This document shows positions 35,237 to 46,300 of a stretch of DNA of 64,000 nt, in pieces; the first letter of the stretch is position 1, and each line of letters opens with the position of its first letter. Below the pieces are notes generated by a model that was given only the letters and a program-made list of their open reading frames with translations, was not told where the DNA came from and searched no databases. The position numbers were made by a program, and so were the translations under genes. The DNA is from an uncultured Prevotella sp. (GTDB lineage: Bacteria; Bacteroidota; Bacteroidia; Bacteroidales; Bacteroidaceae): NCBI GenBank assembly GCA_946404405.1, contig CAMJDL010000006.1, positions 42,650 through 106,649 of the forward strand. Direction: 5' to 3'.

Positions 35237-37195
35237 ATGATTTCAGTAGAAGGATTACGTGTAGAATTTGCTGTCAAGCCGTTGTTTGCGAACGCCAATT
35301 TCGTGGTCAACGACAAGGACCGTATTGCCCTTGTGGGTAAGAACGGTGCTGGTAAGTCTACACTACTAAAGATACTTTGCGGACTACAGCAACCTACTGC
35401 AGGTGAGGTGAATGTGCCTAACGGTACGATTATAGGCTATCTGCCACAGGTCATGAAGTTGCAGGACGATACAACAGTCAGGCAGGAGACACAGAAGGCC
35501 TTTGCCCATATTGCCAATCTGAAAGCTCGCGTGGATGAGCTGGAACGTCAGATGAAAGAACGGACCGACTATGAGAGCGAGGACTATATGGACCTGGTAG
35601 ACCGCTACACGACGGAACATGACCACTATCTGATGATGGGCGCCGAGAGTCTGGAAGCAGAACTGGAACGCACGCTGGCGGGATTGGGATTCACGAGAGA
35701 GGATTTGGAAAGACCAACCAAGGAATTTTCTGGCGGATGGCGCATGCGTATAGAATTGGCCAAGATTCTGTTGTTGAAGCCTGACGTGCTGCTGCTCGAC
35801 GAGCCTACCAACCACTTGGACATTGAGTCCATCCAGTGGCTGGAGCAGTTCCTGTCACAATCGGCCAAAGCTGTTGTGCTGGTGAGCCATGACCGTGCCT
35901 TTATTAATAATGTATCGAACAGGACGCTGGAAATATCGTGTGGACAGATTATCGACTACAAGGTGAAGTACGACGAGTATGTGGTGTTGCGTAAGGAACG
36001 TCGCGAACAGCAGTTGCGAGCCTACGAGAACCAGCAGAAAGAAGTGGCGGAGATGAAAGACTTCATTGAGCGCTTCCGCTATAAGGCCACGAAGGCCGTG
36101 CAGGTACAGCAGAAGGTCAAGCAGTTGGAAAAGATTGTGCCTATCGAAGTGGACGAAGTGGACAACTCGGCCATGCACCTGAAGTTCCCGCCTTGTTTGC
36201 GTAGTGGCGACTATCCCGTCATCTGCGAGGATGTCAAGAAGGCCTACAATCATGTGGTCTTTGACCATGTGAACCTGACCATCAAACGTGGTGAGAAAGT
36301 CGCTTTCGTGGGAAAGAACGGCGAGGGTAAGTCGACGCTGGTGAAGTGTATCATGAACGAGATTCCCTTTGAGGGTCATCTGAAGGTGGGACATAACGTT
36401 CAGATAGGCTATTTTGCACAAAACCAGGCTCAGCTGTTGGACGAGTCGCTTACAGTATTCCAGACGATTGATAATGTTGCCAAGGGCGAGATTCGCCTGA
36501 AAATCAACGATATACTCGGTGCCTTTATGTTTGGAGGCGAAGAGTCGGATAAGAAGGTAAAGGTGCTCAGCGGTGGTGAACGTAGTCGACTGGCAATGAT
36601 TCGACTATTGCTTGAACCTGTCAACATGCTGATTCTCGACGAGCCTACAAACCATCTGGATATGGCATCGAAGGATGTGCTGAAGGAGGCTATCAAGGCT
36701 TTCGACGGTACGGCTATTATAGTGAGCCACGATCGTGAGTTCCTGGATGGGCTGGTCACCAAGGTCTACGAGTTCGGAGGCGGTAAGGTTCGTGAGCATC
36801 TGGGAGGTATCTACGACTTCCTCAGGACAAAAAACATTAGCGAGCTAAAGGAACTTGAAAATTCCCAGGCTGGGAACAAAACATTCCCAGGCAGGGAACA
36901 AAATATTCCCAGCGTGGGAACAAATGCTCAGCCCGTAGCCAAAAACCAGTCATACGCCGAGCACAAAGAACAGCAGAAGCAGCTACGCAAGGCAGAGAAG
37001 GCTGTCGAACAGTCGGAACGAAAAATCAACGATATGGAACGTAGGCTGAAAGAACTCGACGAGTTGCTGATGAAGCCTGAAAACGCTTCAAATATGGAGT
37101 TGGTTACAGAATACACCACGACGAAGAAAGCACTTGACGAAGAGGTGGAACGCTGGGAAAAGCTATCAGAAGAATTAGAACAATTGTCTATTTAA
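35237..37195 (+). CDS. ABC-F family ATPase with C-terminal coiled coil
   Basis: A 652-residue ABC-F protein with two complete ABC domains. Domain 1 has GKNGAGKS (34-41), FSGGWRMR and [11 protein letters not shown]. Domain 2 has GKNGEGKS, LSGGERSR and LILDEPTNHLD. A coiled coil (about 570-650, Lys/Glu rich) ends the protein, as in Uup/YheS-like members. These factors act on ribosomes. The linker before the coiled coil (about residues 542-564) is encoded by three tandem 22-bp repeats, each read in a different frame. An M13 peptidase gene follows 14 bp later. Confidence 0.93.
   Translation: MISVEGLRVEFAVKPLFANANFVVNDKDRIALVGKNGAGKSTLLKILCGLQQPTAGEVNVPNGTIIGYLPQVMKLQDDTTVRQETQKAFAHIANLKARVDELERQMKERTDYESEDYMDLVDRYTTEHDHYLMMGAESLEAELERTLAGLGFTREDLERPTKEFSGGWRMRIELAKILLLKPDVLLLDEPTNHLDIESIQWLEQFLSQSAKAVVLVSHDRAFINNVSNRTLEISCGQIIDYKVKYDEYVVLRKERREQQLRAYENQQKEVAEMKDFIERFRYKATKAVQVQQKVKQLEKIVPIEVDEVDNSAMHLKFPPCLRSGDYPVICEDVKKAYNHVVFDHVNLTIKRGEKVAFVGKNGEGKSTLVKCIMNEIPFEGHLKVGHNVQIGYFAQNQAQLLDESLTVFQTIDNVAKGEIRLKINDILGAFMFGGEESDKKVKVLSGGERSRLAMIRLLLEPVNMLILDEPTNHLDMASKDVLKEAIKAFDGTAIIVSHDREFLDGLVTKVYEFGGGKVREHLGGIYDFLRTKNISELKELENSQAGNKTFPGREQNIPSVGTNAQPVAKNQSYAEHKEQQKQLRKAEKAVEQSERKINDMERRLKELDELLMKPENASNMELVTEYTTTKKALDEEVERWEKLSEELEQLSI
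36861..36926. repeat. Three 22-bp tandem palindromic repeats inside the ABC-F gene
   Basis: Copies at 36861-36882, 36883-36904 and 36905-36926 each carry an imperfect palindrome of the type ttcccagnntgggaa followed by caaaa. Three units (66 bp) keep the frame; one or two would not. Confidence 0.92.
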
Positions 37196-37209
37196 AATAA
37201 TAATAAGAA

Positions 37210-39237
37210 ATGAAGAAATTATTGACTATCATGGCATTAGCAACAACAGTAGTCACCGCATCGGCACAGTTGAAATCAGGTATTAACATGAACGACCTGA
37301 ATAAAAATGTGCGTCCTGGGGATGACTTCTATGAGTATGCCTGTGGCGGATGGATGAAGGCCAATCCGCTGCCTGCTGCCTATTCGCGTTATGGCAGCTT
37401 CGACCGTCTGGCTGAGGACAACAACAAGCGCATCAATGGTATCTTGAAGGAACTGCAGGAGAATACCTATCCGGCAGGAACCGTTGAGCAAAAACTGAGC
37501 GACCTTTACAAGTTGGCGATGGATTCAGCTCGTCGTGAAAAGGACGGTCTGACGCCTGTTATGCCTCTGATTAAGAAAATGGAGGCAGCAAAGACTAAGG
37601 ATCAGCTCTTTGCTATCCAATTGGAGATGATGCCCTATGGCGAATCGCAACTGTTTGGTGCATATATTGGTGCTGACGAGAAGAATGCAACGAATAACAT
37701 TCTTTCCATTTCGCAGGGTGGTCTGACATTGGGCCAGAAAGACTATTATCTGGAAACCGACGAGGCTACCACTAAGATTCGCGAGGCATACAAGAAGCAC
37801 ATTGTCCGCATGTTCCAGTTGTTTGGCTTCAAGAAGAGCGTGGCTGAAAAGAAGATGAAGAACATTATGAAGGTCGAGGTGGCTTTGGCTAAGGCTTCAA
37901 AGTCGCGTACAGAGCTTCGTGACCCGCAGGCCAACTATAACAAGATGACGCTCAAAGAGTTTGATTCGAATTATCCTCACCTGATGCTGGAACGCCAGAT
38001 GAATGCAAAAGGCATTAAGAGCCAATATATTCAAGAGATGGTAGTTGGACAGCCCGCCTTCATGGAGGCTGCAGACAAGCTGTTTTCGACCATGAGTCCC
38101 GCTGAGTATCGTGACATGATGGAGTGGGGCATTATCGATGGTTGCACAGGTTACTTGAACGATACTGTTCGTGAGGCTAATTTTGACTTCTATGGAAAGA
38201 TTTTCTCTGGCAGAAAGGAAGACCATCCATTGTGGCGTCGTTCAACCAATCAGGTACAAGGCGTGATGGGCGAGGCTTTGGGTCGTATCTACGTGAAGAA
38301 GTACTTCCCCGCTTCATCGAAGGAGCGTATGAAGACGCTGGTCGAGAATCTGCGTGTTGCTCTTGGTGAGCGTATTGCAGCCCAGGATTGGATGGATGAT
38401 TCGACGAAGGTTAATGCGCTGTTGAAACTTAATACCTTCTATGTAAAGATTGGTTATCCTGATAAGTGGACAGACCTTTCCGGCTTGAAGATTGATGCGA
38501 AAAAATCATACTTCGAAAACATGCTTGAGTGTCGTCGTTTTTGGAATGCTTGGCAGATAGACCATACGGCAGGCAAACCTGTAGATCGCGATGACTGGTA
38601 TATGACCCCGCAGACGGTTAACGCCTACTATAACCCTACCACTAACGAAATCTGCTTTCCTGCTGGTATTCTGCAAGTTCCGTTCTTTGATCCAACGGCA
38701 GATGATGCATTTAACTATGGCGCTATAGGTGTAGTAATCGGACATGAGATGACGCATGGTTTTGACGACCAGGGACGTCAGTACGATAAGGATGGAAATA
38801 TGCACGACTGGTGGAAAGAAGAGGATGGAAAGAAATTTACGTCTCGTACAGATAAGTATGCTGACTTCTTCTCAAATATCAAGGTGCTTCCCGACTTGAA
38901 TGCCAATGGTCGTCTGACGCTTGGCGAGAATCTGGCTGATCACGGAGGCCTGCAGGTTGCTTGGTATGCCTATAAGAATGCCACTAAACGAAATCCTTTG
39001 CCCGTTATTGACGGATTGACTGCCGATCAACGCTTCTTTATTGCATATGCCGGTGTGTGGGCAGGCAATATCACTGAGGCAGAAATCCGCAATCGTACAA
39101 AGAGTGATCCCCACTCATTGGGTCGTTTTCGTGTGAATGGTGCCCTGCCTCATATCGATATGTGGTATGACGCATTTGGCATTAAAGCAACTGATAAATT
39201 ATTCGTTCCAAAAGCAGAACGATTGCCTCTTTGGTAA
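37210..39237 (+). CDS. pepO: M13-family (PepO/neprilysin-like) zinc metallopeptidase
   Basis: A 675-residue secreted endopeptidase. It has a signal peptide (MKKLLTIMALATTVVTASA), the N-terminal M13 domain (NVRPGDDFYEYACGGWMK), and the catalytic domain with NAYYNPTTNEICFPAGILQ, zinc-binding HEMTH in VVIGHEMTHGFDDQG, and ENLADHGGLQVAW supplying the third ligand. The late RVNGALPHIDMWYDAFG is also typical. It cleaves short peptides in the periplasm or outside. It may be co-transcribed with the ABC-F gene and ends at a strong terminator. Confidence 0.95.
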   Translation: MKKLLTIMALATTVVTASAQLKSGINMNDLNKNVRPGDDFYEYACGGWMKANPLPAAYSRYGSFDRLAEDNNKRINGILKELQENTYPAGTVEQKLSDLYKLAMDSARREKDGLTPVMPLIKKMEAAKTKDQLFAIQLEMMPYGESQLFGAYIGADEKNATNNILSISQGGLTLGQKDYYLETDEATTKIREAYKKHIVRMFQLFGFKKSVAEKKMKNIMKVEVALAKASKSRTELRDPQANYNKMTLKEFDSNYPHLMLERQMNAKGIKSQYIQEMVVGQPAFMEAADKLFSTMSPAEYRDMMEWGIIDGCTGYLNDTVREANFDFYGKIFSGRKEDHPLWRRSTNQVQGVMGEALGRIYVKKYFPASSKERMKTLVENLRVALGERIAAQDWMDDSTKVNALLKLNTFYVKIGYPDKWTDLSGLKIDAKKSYFENMLECRRFWNAWQIDHTAGKPVDRDDWYMTPQTVNAYYNPTTNEICFPAGILQVPFFDPTADDAFNYGAIGVVIGHEMTHGFDDQGRQYDKDGNMHDWWKEEDGKKFTSRTDKYADFFSNIKVLPDLNANGRLTLGENLADHGGLQVAWYAYKNATKRNPLPVIDGLTADQRFFIAYAGVWAGNITEAEIRNRTKSDPHSLGRFRVNGALPHIDMWYDAFGIKATDKLFVPKAERLPLW

Positions 39238-39265
39238 CATTTTTTGTTAAAATCGATGAAAAATG

Positions 39266-39300
39266 CCGTCGTAAATATAAATTTACGGCGGTTTTTTCTT
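39266..39300 (+). terminator. Intrinsic terminator of the M13 peptidase gene
   Basis: An 11-bp stem with one G-U pair (39266-39276 with 39281-39291), a 4-nt loop, then TTTTTT. It isolates the following kinase/AAA+ cassette. Confidence 0.88.
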
Positions 39301-39327
39301 TGTAATTAAAAAAAATGTGTATCTTTG
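39299..39327 (+). promoter_or_regulatory. Promoter of the zinc-ribbon/kinase/AAA+/FHA/PP2C cassette
   Basis: TTTG (39299-39302) and TATCTTTG (39320-39327), spacer 17 bp, slightly short. It lies 26 bp upstream of the ATG at 39354 and excludes the earlier ATG at 39315. Confidence 0.65.
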
Positions 39328-39353
39328 CATCAATATTACTAATCGTCTACGTA

Positions 39354-40301
39354 ATGAACGACAATATTTCATATTTTGGACAAACAGAGCGGACATCAAG
39401 ACCGCAAGAGATGCTGCAGCGGACATCACGTCCTCAAATGAGCGATCAGCCTATTCCGCAGATGATGCAGCAACAGAGGAAACAACAGGCAGCAGGCAAG
39501 GAATGCCCCTATTGTGGAGCCATCAATGAGCCTGAAGCCATGTTCTGTGCACAGTGTGGACAACCTATCAGCAAGACAACATGTCCTCATTGCGGGGCTG
39601 AGCTGGATGCTGATGCAGACTTCTGTGAAGTTTGCCACCACTACATTCGTAAAGATGTGTGCTCATACTGTGGCGCCCATTTATCAGGCATCGAAGCCTA
39701 TTGCCCTGAGTGTGGTAGTCCAAAAGGCGGTTTGGTATGCCCCACATGCCATTCGCTCAATGATTTTGCCTTCTGCAAGAAATGTGGTACAGCACTGACA
39801 GAGGAGGCTAAGCAGATGGTTAAGCAATTAGAGAAGAATCCTGACTATCAGCAGTTGTTGGAAATAGTTCAGGACTATTCGAAATTGGAGAATGCCCTGC
39901 CATACTCCTCGGAGCGCGATGTTGTTCGTGAGCAGAATTGCCAGAAATTGCGTGAGCGCGTACTTTCTCTTTTGCAAAAGGACGAAGGTGTAGAAATACC
40001 TGTAATTCCCAAGTTGGTTTCAAATAGAATGACGAAAGAGGAACTGGAGGATCAAAAAGCTGTTAAGGTCAAAATGCTTTCAGCTATCCTTGAAAAATTA
40101 GCTGTACCCCCCTCGGCATCTCCTGTCAAAGCACGTAATTATGCGATGGCCAGCAAACCAACAGGCGTTAGATTGGCATGGGTGTGCAACTATAAGCATG
40201 CTATGCATAGCAGCCCATGTGGATGTGCAAAACCCCATCTTGGAGGCAAATGGGTAGTGTTAGGCAAGAATAGTTCAGCAGAAATTAAAGACGACAAATA
40301 A
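39354..40301 (+). CDS. Multi-zinc-ribbon protein, first gene of the kinase/AAA+ cassette
   Basis: A 315-residue protein with four CxxC-CxxC zinc ribbons: CPYCG/CAQCG (51-69), CPHCG/CEVC (77-94), CSYCG/CPECG (103-121) and CPTC/CKKCG (129-145). A linker and helical region follow. The C-terminal Cys/His cluster (WVCNYKHAMHSSPCGCAKPH) may bind another metal. The N-terminus has a repeated RTSRPQ motif (residues about 14-19 and 23-28), a possible kinase target. The start at 39354 follows from the promoter. It ends 3 bp before the kinase gene. It is probably a scaffold or adaptor; no enzyme motif is seen. Confidence 0.8.
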   Translation: MNDNISYFGQTERTSRPQEMLQRTSRPQMSDQPIPQMMQQQRKQQAAGKECPYCGAINEPEAMFCAQCGQPISKTTCPHCGAELDADADFCEVCHHYIRKDVCSYCGAHLSGIEAYCPECGSPKGGLVCPTCHSLNDFAFCKKCGTALTEEAKQMVKQLEKNPDYQQLLEIVQDYSKLENALPYSSERDVVREQNCQKLRERVLSLLQKDEGVEIPVIPKLVSNRMTKEELEDQKAVKVKMLSAILEKLAVPPSASPVKARNYAMASKPTGVRLAWVCNYKHAMHSSPCGCAKPHLGGKWVVLGKNSSAEIKDDK

Positions 40302-40304
40302 ATA

Positions 40305-43300
40305 ATGGACGAGACCATACGTAAGCCCGATTTGGCCACAAATACACAGCAGACAGCTGTCCCTCAGGATTTGTCAGCGACTATCCGCGTAGATAGTCCT
40401 CAGCGTACAACTGGATCTCCAACAAGCAATGAGACGACTGTAAAACCTGGAGCCGCTGCTGTATATATGGATACTGATGACAGTACCGATTTTATCCTGA
40501 AAGGAAGGGCATATCGTTGTATCAGGTGTATTAGCGATAATTCTGGTGAAGCACAGGTATTCCTTGTTGCCAACAATGAGGGTGAGAAGGTGTTGAAGAT
40601 ATACTATCCCAACTTCACCATCAAGAAAACGCTGATGCGTATTATTCAGAACTTCAACATGGAGATGATAGTCAAGATTATCGACTACGGTAAGACCTAT
40701 GTTGACGGAAAGAATCGCGACTATGAACTGATGGAGTATCTGCGTGGTGGCACATTAAGCGATTATGACCTTGACGGTGACTTCAACCAGTTCAGACGTA
40801 TTGCTTTGCAGGCTGCTGCTGCGTTGGCCTACTGTCACCAAAACAATGTGATTCACAAGGATATCAAACCAGGCAACTATTTCTTCCGTGATACAAAACA
40901 TAAGGAGATAGTGCTTGGCGACTTTGGAATCTCGAGTGTGATGGAAAATGACGAGAAGGTACATCGCACCACTCAGGCTCGTACTCCTGTCTATGCTGCT
41001 CCTGAGATGTATAACGACGTGATAGATGGTGAAGTTGAAATCACACCAGCTGTCGACTTTTACGCTTTGGGTATTACCTTGATGACACTCTGGCTGGGAG
41101 AGAATCCGTTGAGCCAAAATGAGCGAGTCATGATGCGTAAGAAGAATGAAGGTCGACTGCCTCGCATCAATGAGTTGCCCGAACGTGTCAAGATGATCGT
41201 TATGGGACTGACAGCCGTCAATCCCCAGAGCCGTTGGGGCTATGAGGAAGTAGAGCGTTGGTTCCTTGGTGAAGATGTGAGTGTTGATATCACGTCACCA
41301 TTGCTAAAGTATCGCAGTTTTGTTGTCGATCCTGAACGTAATCTTGTTGCAGATAATGTTCATGAACTTATTCCACTATTGCTTGACAACGAGCGACTGT
41401 CGTGCAGTTACCTATATAACGGACGAATTGCTGGCTGGTTGGAACAGTGTGGTAATGTAAAACTGAGTTCGGCAGTCAAGGATATTGTGGTTAACAGATA
41501 TCCTGCTGACCAGATGGCAGGTCTGATGTCTGCTATCTATATGATGGAACCCACTTATCCATATGAGGATATTAAGGGTAATAAATGTGACGATATCCAC
41601 AGTCTGGCAATTTCTGTCTTGAGTTATCAGGAGGAATATGCATTGTCGTTGGTGAATCCTAACGACCGATTATTCCTCTATCTGGAATCGCACACCAGGG
41701 CTGATGTCAATCGTCTACGCAGTTATTTCACTGCTGATGCTAACTTTGACGGACGCGTGGCAGTATTACGGTTGGTTTATGAGATAGATAGAGATATTCC
41801 TTTCCTGGCCAAGTTCCCTTCTTCTACCGTCGAGGAGATTTCACACTCGTTCGGCTACGAGAACTGTAGTGATGATGAATGGAATAGCCTGACGGATGGT
41901 CGTTTGCTGTCATGGATGTATTGTCGTGAAGACGCTATGGCATGCGAAGCCCTGCGTATCATGACACAAGGACAGAAGCCCAATCGCTCGTTGGCCTATA
42001 AGGTACTCTACAATTTGGACCGAGAGGCAGCTTATGATTTGCGTGAGGCTGATACACCGTTCAAGGTTGGTGAAGTGATGGCTCGTCAGTTGATAGGTTG
42101 GCAGTCGCTTGACGATGTTGCATTTACTGAAAAGATTGCTGATTATAATGATCCTAACGGACGCTTCTTCTACTTTGCCCAGTTGCATGGTTGGATAGAT
42201 CAGATTAGTCAGGCACGTGCATGTTTCGACCTTAAGAGCGAAGAGAACCGTGAACGTCTTGGTGCATATGACTTGCGTACAGCAGCATACCGTTTCTGCC
42301 GTATCTTGGGTGCTATTCCTTCGTATCAATTGGAGGACGGTACTATTTTGAAATCGCCTCAGACCATTGACAAGTTAGCATATCGTCCACAGTTGTTGTC
42401 AGCTATCAAGCGTGGTTCATTGTGCCAGTGGATGTCTGTATTCTATCATGAAGATCCGCATAATGAATTCCTGGAAACTTACAGCTACGAGCATAAGTTG
42501 GAAGAGTGGATTAATGAGTTGGGTGAAATAGATGCGCATCATAAATTCTACAAGCGTTTCTGCGATGCAAGAAAGCAGACAGCAAACAAGTATCAGGAAG
42601 TTCGTCAAAGCTACTTTCAGGCCAAGCGCAAGGAACAAATGTGGCGTGGCGTGTTCTTTGGGCTAGCTGCAGTATGGCTGCTGTTGGTGATTATCTTTGG
42701 AGTCCCCTCTAAAGAATATGTTTTACAGCATCCCATGCTAACGATTGGTGTCCCTGTGGGAGGATCTACTGCGTTGATTCTGGCTTCCAGAGCATATTTT
42801 AGAGGCTATGGTTTTCTCATTTCCAGCCTGTGGGGACTGATAGGCTATCTGTCAGCATGGATACCAACGACAGCACTACGCTATGTGAATGACGCTTTCC
42901 CTAGCATGTTTGTGCCAGCAATTGTCGTTATCACCTTAATATATATTATTATATGTCACTTTACTGACTATCGTAGCGTGACCAAGAGCGACAGCCAGTT
43001 GGTGAGCGAGGTGATGGATGATCATGATATCAAGTCTACACTATTGGAGCCACTTTATTTCACCTTCAAGCAGAGGTCATTCCGTTTTAAAGGCTCTAAG
43101 TTTGGCCTGCTTGACGATGTGGCTAATCAAGTTCGCTCTATTAGCGGTGAATCGGTGATTCACTATATTCTATGGAGTTTGATGGTTGGCTTGTTGGTGG
43201 CTGAGTTGGTTGTATTCAGTCCAAACATGTTGAATATTAATAAATCTGATATCGGCAATAAGATTAAGGTTCAGCCTACAGAAGTTGTCGACCAGATACA

Positions 43301-43322
43301 AAATGATAATGATGCAGAATAA
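40305..43322 (+). CDS. Membrane-anchored Ser/Thr protein kinase
   Basis: A 1005-residue protein. The kinase domain (about 65-330) is complete: ATP lysine in KVLKIYY (K98), HKDIKPGN catalytic loop (H184-N191), DFG (206-208) and APE (232-234). The N-terminal 60 residues are Thr/Ser rich, with SATIRVD and ETTVKPG, plausible autophosphorylation sites for an FHA partner. The middle (about 340-770) is an unassigned helical region. About four membrane segments lie at 780-890 and one more near 955-975. It is tightly linked to the zinc-ribbon gene before and the AAA+ gene after, so it is the likely writer of the cassette. Confidence 0.9.
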   Translation: MDETIRKPDLATNTQQTAVPQDLSATIRVDSPQRTTGSPTSNETTVKPGAAAVYMDTDDSTDFILKGRAYRCIRCISDNSGEAQVFLVANNEGEKVLKIYYPNFTIKKTLMRIIQNFNMEMIVKIIDYGKTYVDGKNRDYELMEYLRGGTLSDYDLDGDFNQFRRIALQAAAALAYCHQNNVIHKDIKPGNYFFRDTKHKEIVLGDFGISSVMENDEKVHRTTQARTPVYAAPEMYNDVIDGEVEITPAVDFYALGITLMTLWLGENPLSQNERVMMRKKNEGRLPRINELPERVKMIVMGLTAVNPQSRWGYEEVERWFLGEDVSVDITSPLLKYRSFVVDPERNLVADNVHELIPLLLDNERLSCSYLYNGRIAGWLEQCGNVKLSSAVKDIVVNRYPADQMAGLMSAIYMMEPTYPYEDIKGNKCDDIHSLAISVLSYQEEYALSLVNPNDRLFLYLESHTRADVNRLRSYFTADANFDGRVAVLRLVYEIDRDIPFLAKFPSSTVEEISHSFGYENCSDDEWNSLTDGRLLSWMYCREDAMACEALRIMTQGQKPNRSLAYKVLYNLDREAAYDLREADTPFKVGEVMARQLIGWQSLDDVAFTEKIADYNDPNGRFFYFAQLHGWIDQISQARACFDLKSEENRERLGAYDLRTAAYRFCRILGAIPSYQLEDGTILKSPQTIDKLAYRPQLLSAIKRGSLCQWMSVFYHEDPHNEFLETYSYEHKLEEWINELGEIDAHHKFYKRFCDARKQTANKYQEVRQSYFQAKRKEQMWRGVFFGLAAVWLLLVIIFGVPSKEYVLQHPMLTIGVPVGGSTALILASRAYFRGYGFLISSLWGLIGYLSAWIPTTALRYVNDAFPSMFVPAIVVITLIYIIICHFTDYRSVTKSDSQLVSEVMDDHDIKSTLLEPLYFTFKQRSFRFKGSKFGLLDDVANQVRSISGESVIHYILWSLMVGLLVAELVVFSPNMLNINKSDIGNKIKVQPTEVVDQIQNDNDAE

Positions 43323-43325
43323 GTT

Positions 43326-46300
43326 ATGATTTGTGAGCAATGTCATAAGGAAAACCGCTCGATAGCGAAGTTCTGTAAGTGGTGTGGACACCCGCTTGTC
43401 TCCCTCAATGTACTCGACCGAATGGTGGGCCTTGATGAGGTGAAGCAACAGCTGAAAACAGTTGTTGATACTTATACCTATCTCCATTCTCGCAGGGACG
43501 TGATGAATGTCCGCCTTAGCGTGAATACCATTATTATTGGTGAGACGGGTACAGGTAAGACGGCATTGGCTGAGGTGATACGCGACTACTTCTATCAGCA
43601 CAAGATTATTGAGAGCCCTAAGTTAACGATGGTGGATGCCGTTGACTATCAGCGCTTTGTTGAAAAATGGGATGAAAACGTCAAGAATGCCAGAGGAGGT
43701 ATCCTGTTCTTTGATAATGTCCAGAAGTTGCTGCCAGACCGTTATTCCAATCAGGTAAATCCTCTCGATAAGCTGTTTGTCGAGATGGATAAGTGGGATG
43801 AGAATCCTATTGTGATGATTGCTGGTCTTCCCAAGGGACTTGACGATTTCCTATCTGCCAATCCTGCTGCTCAGAACCGCTTCAAATATATGTTCCGTCT
43901 GCCAACCCCAGGCTATACAGAGTTGTGCGAAATATGTAAGCAGGAGTTGCGCTCGAAATATGGCATCTCCGCATATTCTCCAGAGGCTGAACGTAAGCTG
44001 TTGCGCTATTTCCAATATCAGGTAAAGATTAAGGATGACACCTTTGGTTACGCCCATCTGGCTGTAAAGACTGCTGAGGATATCTTTACATCGTTTATCA
44101 GTCGTGGTTCTCAAGCCTCGATGATTGAGGAAACAGATATTCGTGGCTATGTACCAGAGGAAAGAACGCTGGAAGATATTTTGAGAGATCTCGACCATTA
44201 TATTGGAATGGACGAGGTTAAGAAGGCCGTTCGCGAGATAGCATTTACTGTTCATAACAATGTACAGCGAGCACAGCGTGGTTTGGGCGAACAGGAGAAG
44301 GCAGGTATTCACATTGTGCTGACAGGTAATCCTGGTACAGGTAAGACAACGATTGCCCGTAAGTTAGGTGAAATCATGGAGGCTATCGGCTATTTGGACA
44401 GTGGTCATGTAGTAGAGGTGGATCGTTCTAAGATGGTAAGTCCATATCAAGGCGAGACACCAAAGGTTGTCGACCGTTTGTGCGACAAAGCTATGGGTGG
44501 CATTCTCTTTGTTGACGAGGCATATACCTTGGTACCGCTCAGTAGTGGAGGTGAACGTGATCAGCAAGGTACACAGGCTTTGGAGACGCTGATGAAGCGT
44601 ATGGAGGACGATCGTGGCAAGTTTATCGTCATAGCAGCTGGTTATCGCACGGAGATGGAAAATCTGTTCCGTATCAATCCTGGTGTTCGTAGTCGTTTCA
44701 GCTATTTCCTGAATATCGAGGACTACAATCCTGATCAACTGTTCCAGATTATGGAGGTATTTGCAAGCGACAAGAAATACCAGTTCACGCCTGAGGCACG
44801 CGAGTTGACACTGAAGATGATTACCGAGTTATATAACTCGCGTGACAAGGACTTCGCCAATGGTCGTACCATGCGTCAGTTGTTTGAGAAGATTTGCACG
44901 AAGCAGGCTGAACGTATGCAGAAACTCGATATCTCGACGCTTAGTAACGAGCAACTGATGACTATCGACGTGGCAGATATTCCTTACGAAGCTCCTAAGG
45001 CTGTCGATTATACGGAGTGTCTTGCTAAACTCAATGGTATGGTTGGTCTCGCAGCCGTTAAGAAGGAAATCTCCAACTTGGCTGCCTTCCTCAATCTTCA
45101 GATTCGTCGTGGCGAAACCAATACGTTCCAGGGTAAGCACTATGTATTCTCTGGTAATCCTGGTACAGGTAAGACCACTGTGGCACGTATCATGGCTGAC
45201 GTCTTCCGTACTTTGGGTATTCTTTCACGTGGTCAGTTGGTAGAGGCAGACCGTTCTAAACTTGTTGCAGGTTTTGCTGGTCAGACAGCCATCAAGACTA
45301 ATCAGCTGATCGATTCTGCCATGGGTGGTGTGCTGTTCATCGACGAGGCTTATACATTGAAATCTAATGATCAAGACTCATTTGGTGCTGAAGCTATTGA
45401 CACGCTTCTCAAGCGTTTGGAGGACGATCGTGGTAAGTTCATTTGTATCGTTGCAGGTTATACTGACAACATGCATGACTTCATTGATTCGAATCCAGGA
45501 TTGAAGAGTCGTTTCACACAGACCATTCATTTCGATGACTACACGCCCGATGAACTCACTCAGATATTCTTGAATCTCTGTAAGGGTAAGAACTTTACCG
45601 TTGACGAAGAGACTCAAGGTACTATCCATCGTCAGTTCGAACAACTATACTTGCGTCGTGACAAGAACTTTGGTAATGCACGTGAGGCACGTAGAATGTT
45701 CGATCAGGCTGTTGAAAAACAGAGTCAGCGTTTGGTAACCATGATGGGTAATCCGGACTTCAAGGACGATGATATGTATCGCATCACCAGTGCAGACCTT
45801 GAGGTTACTCAGAATGAGAAGGCTCGTCCACTCGACGAGGTGCTCAACGAACTCGACGAGTTCATCGGCATGCGTTCTGTGAAGAATATGATTCGTCGTC
45901 TCGCCGTTCAGAGCATGTTCATAAAACAACGTGCTGCTATGGGTGCAGGTAAGGTTCAGCAGATGTCTATGAACTTCATCCTGACAGGTAATCCTGGTAC
46001 GGGTAAAACGTCTGTAGCACGTAAGATGGGCGAGGTTCTGCAAGCTATGGAGATTCTCCCCACCAGTCGTGTTATTGAGGCCAGTCGTGCTACCTTAGTT
46101 GGTAAATATATGGGGGAAACCCCCAAGATTGTTAACAACATGTGTGACAAGGCTATGGGTGGTATCTTGTTTATTGATGAAGCCTATACACTCTCGTCAG
46201 ATAACGATATGTATGGTAAAGAGGCCATCGATACACTGATGAAGCGCATGGAGGATGATCGGGGCAAGTTTGTGGTGATTGCTGCGGGCTATAAGGATGA

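Noticed and set aside
39315..39353. N-terminal extension of the multi-zinc-ribbon gene
   Set aside because: The promoter -7 box (39320-39327) lies inside it, so it cannot be translated from this promoter.
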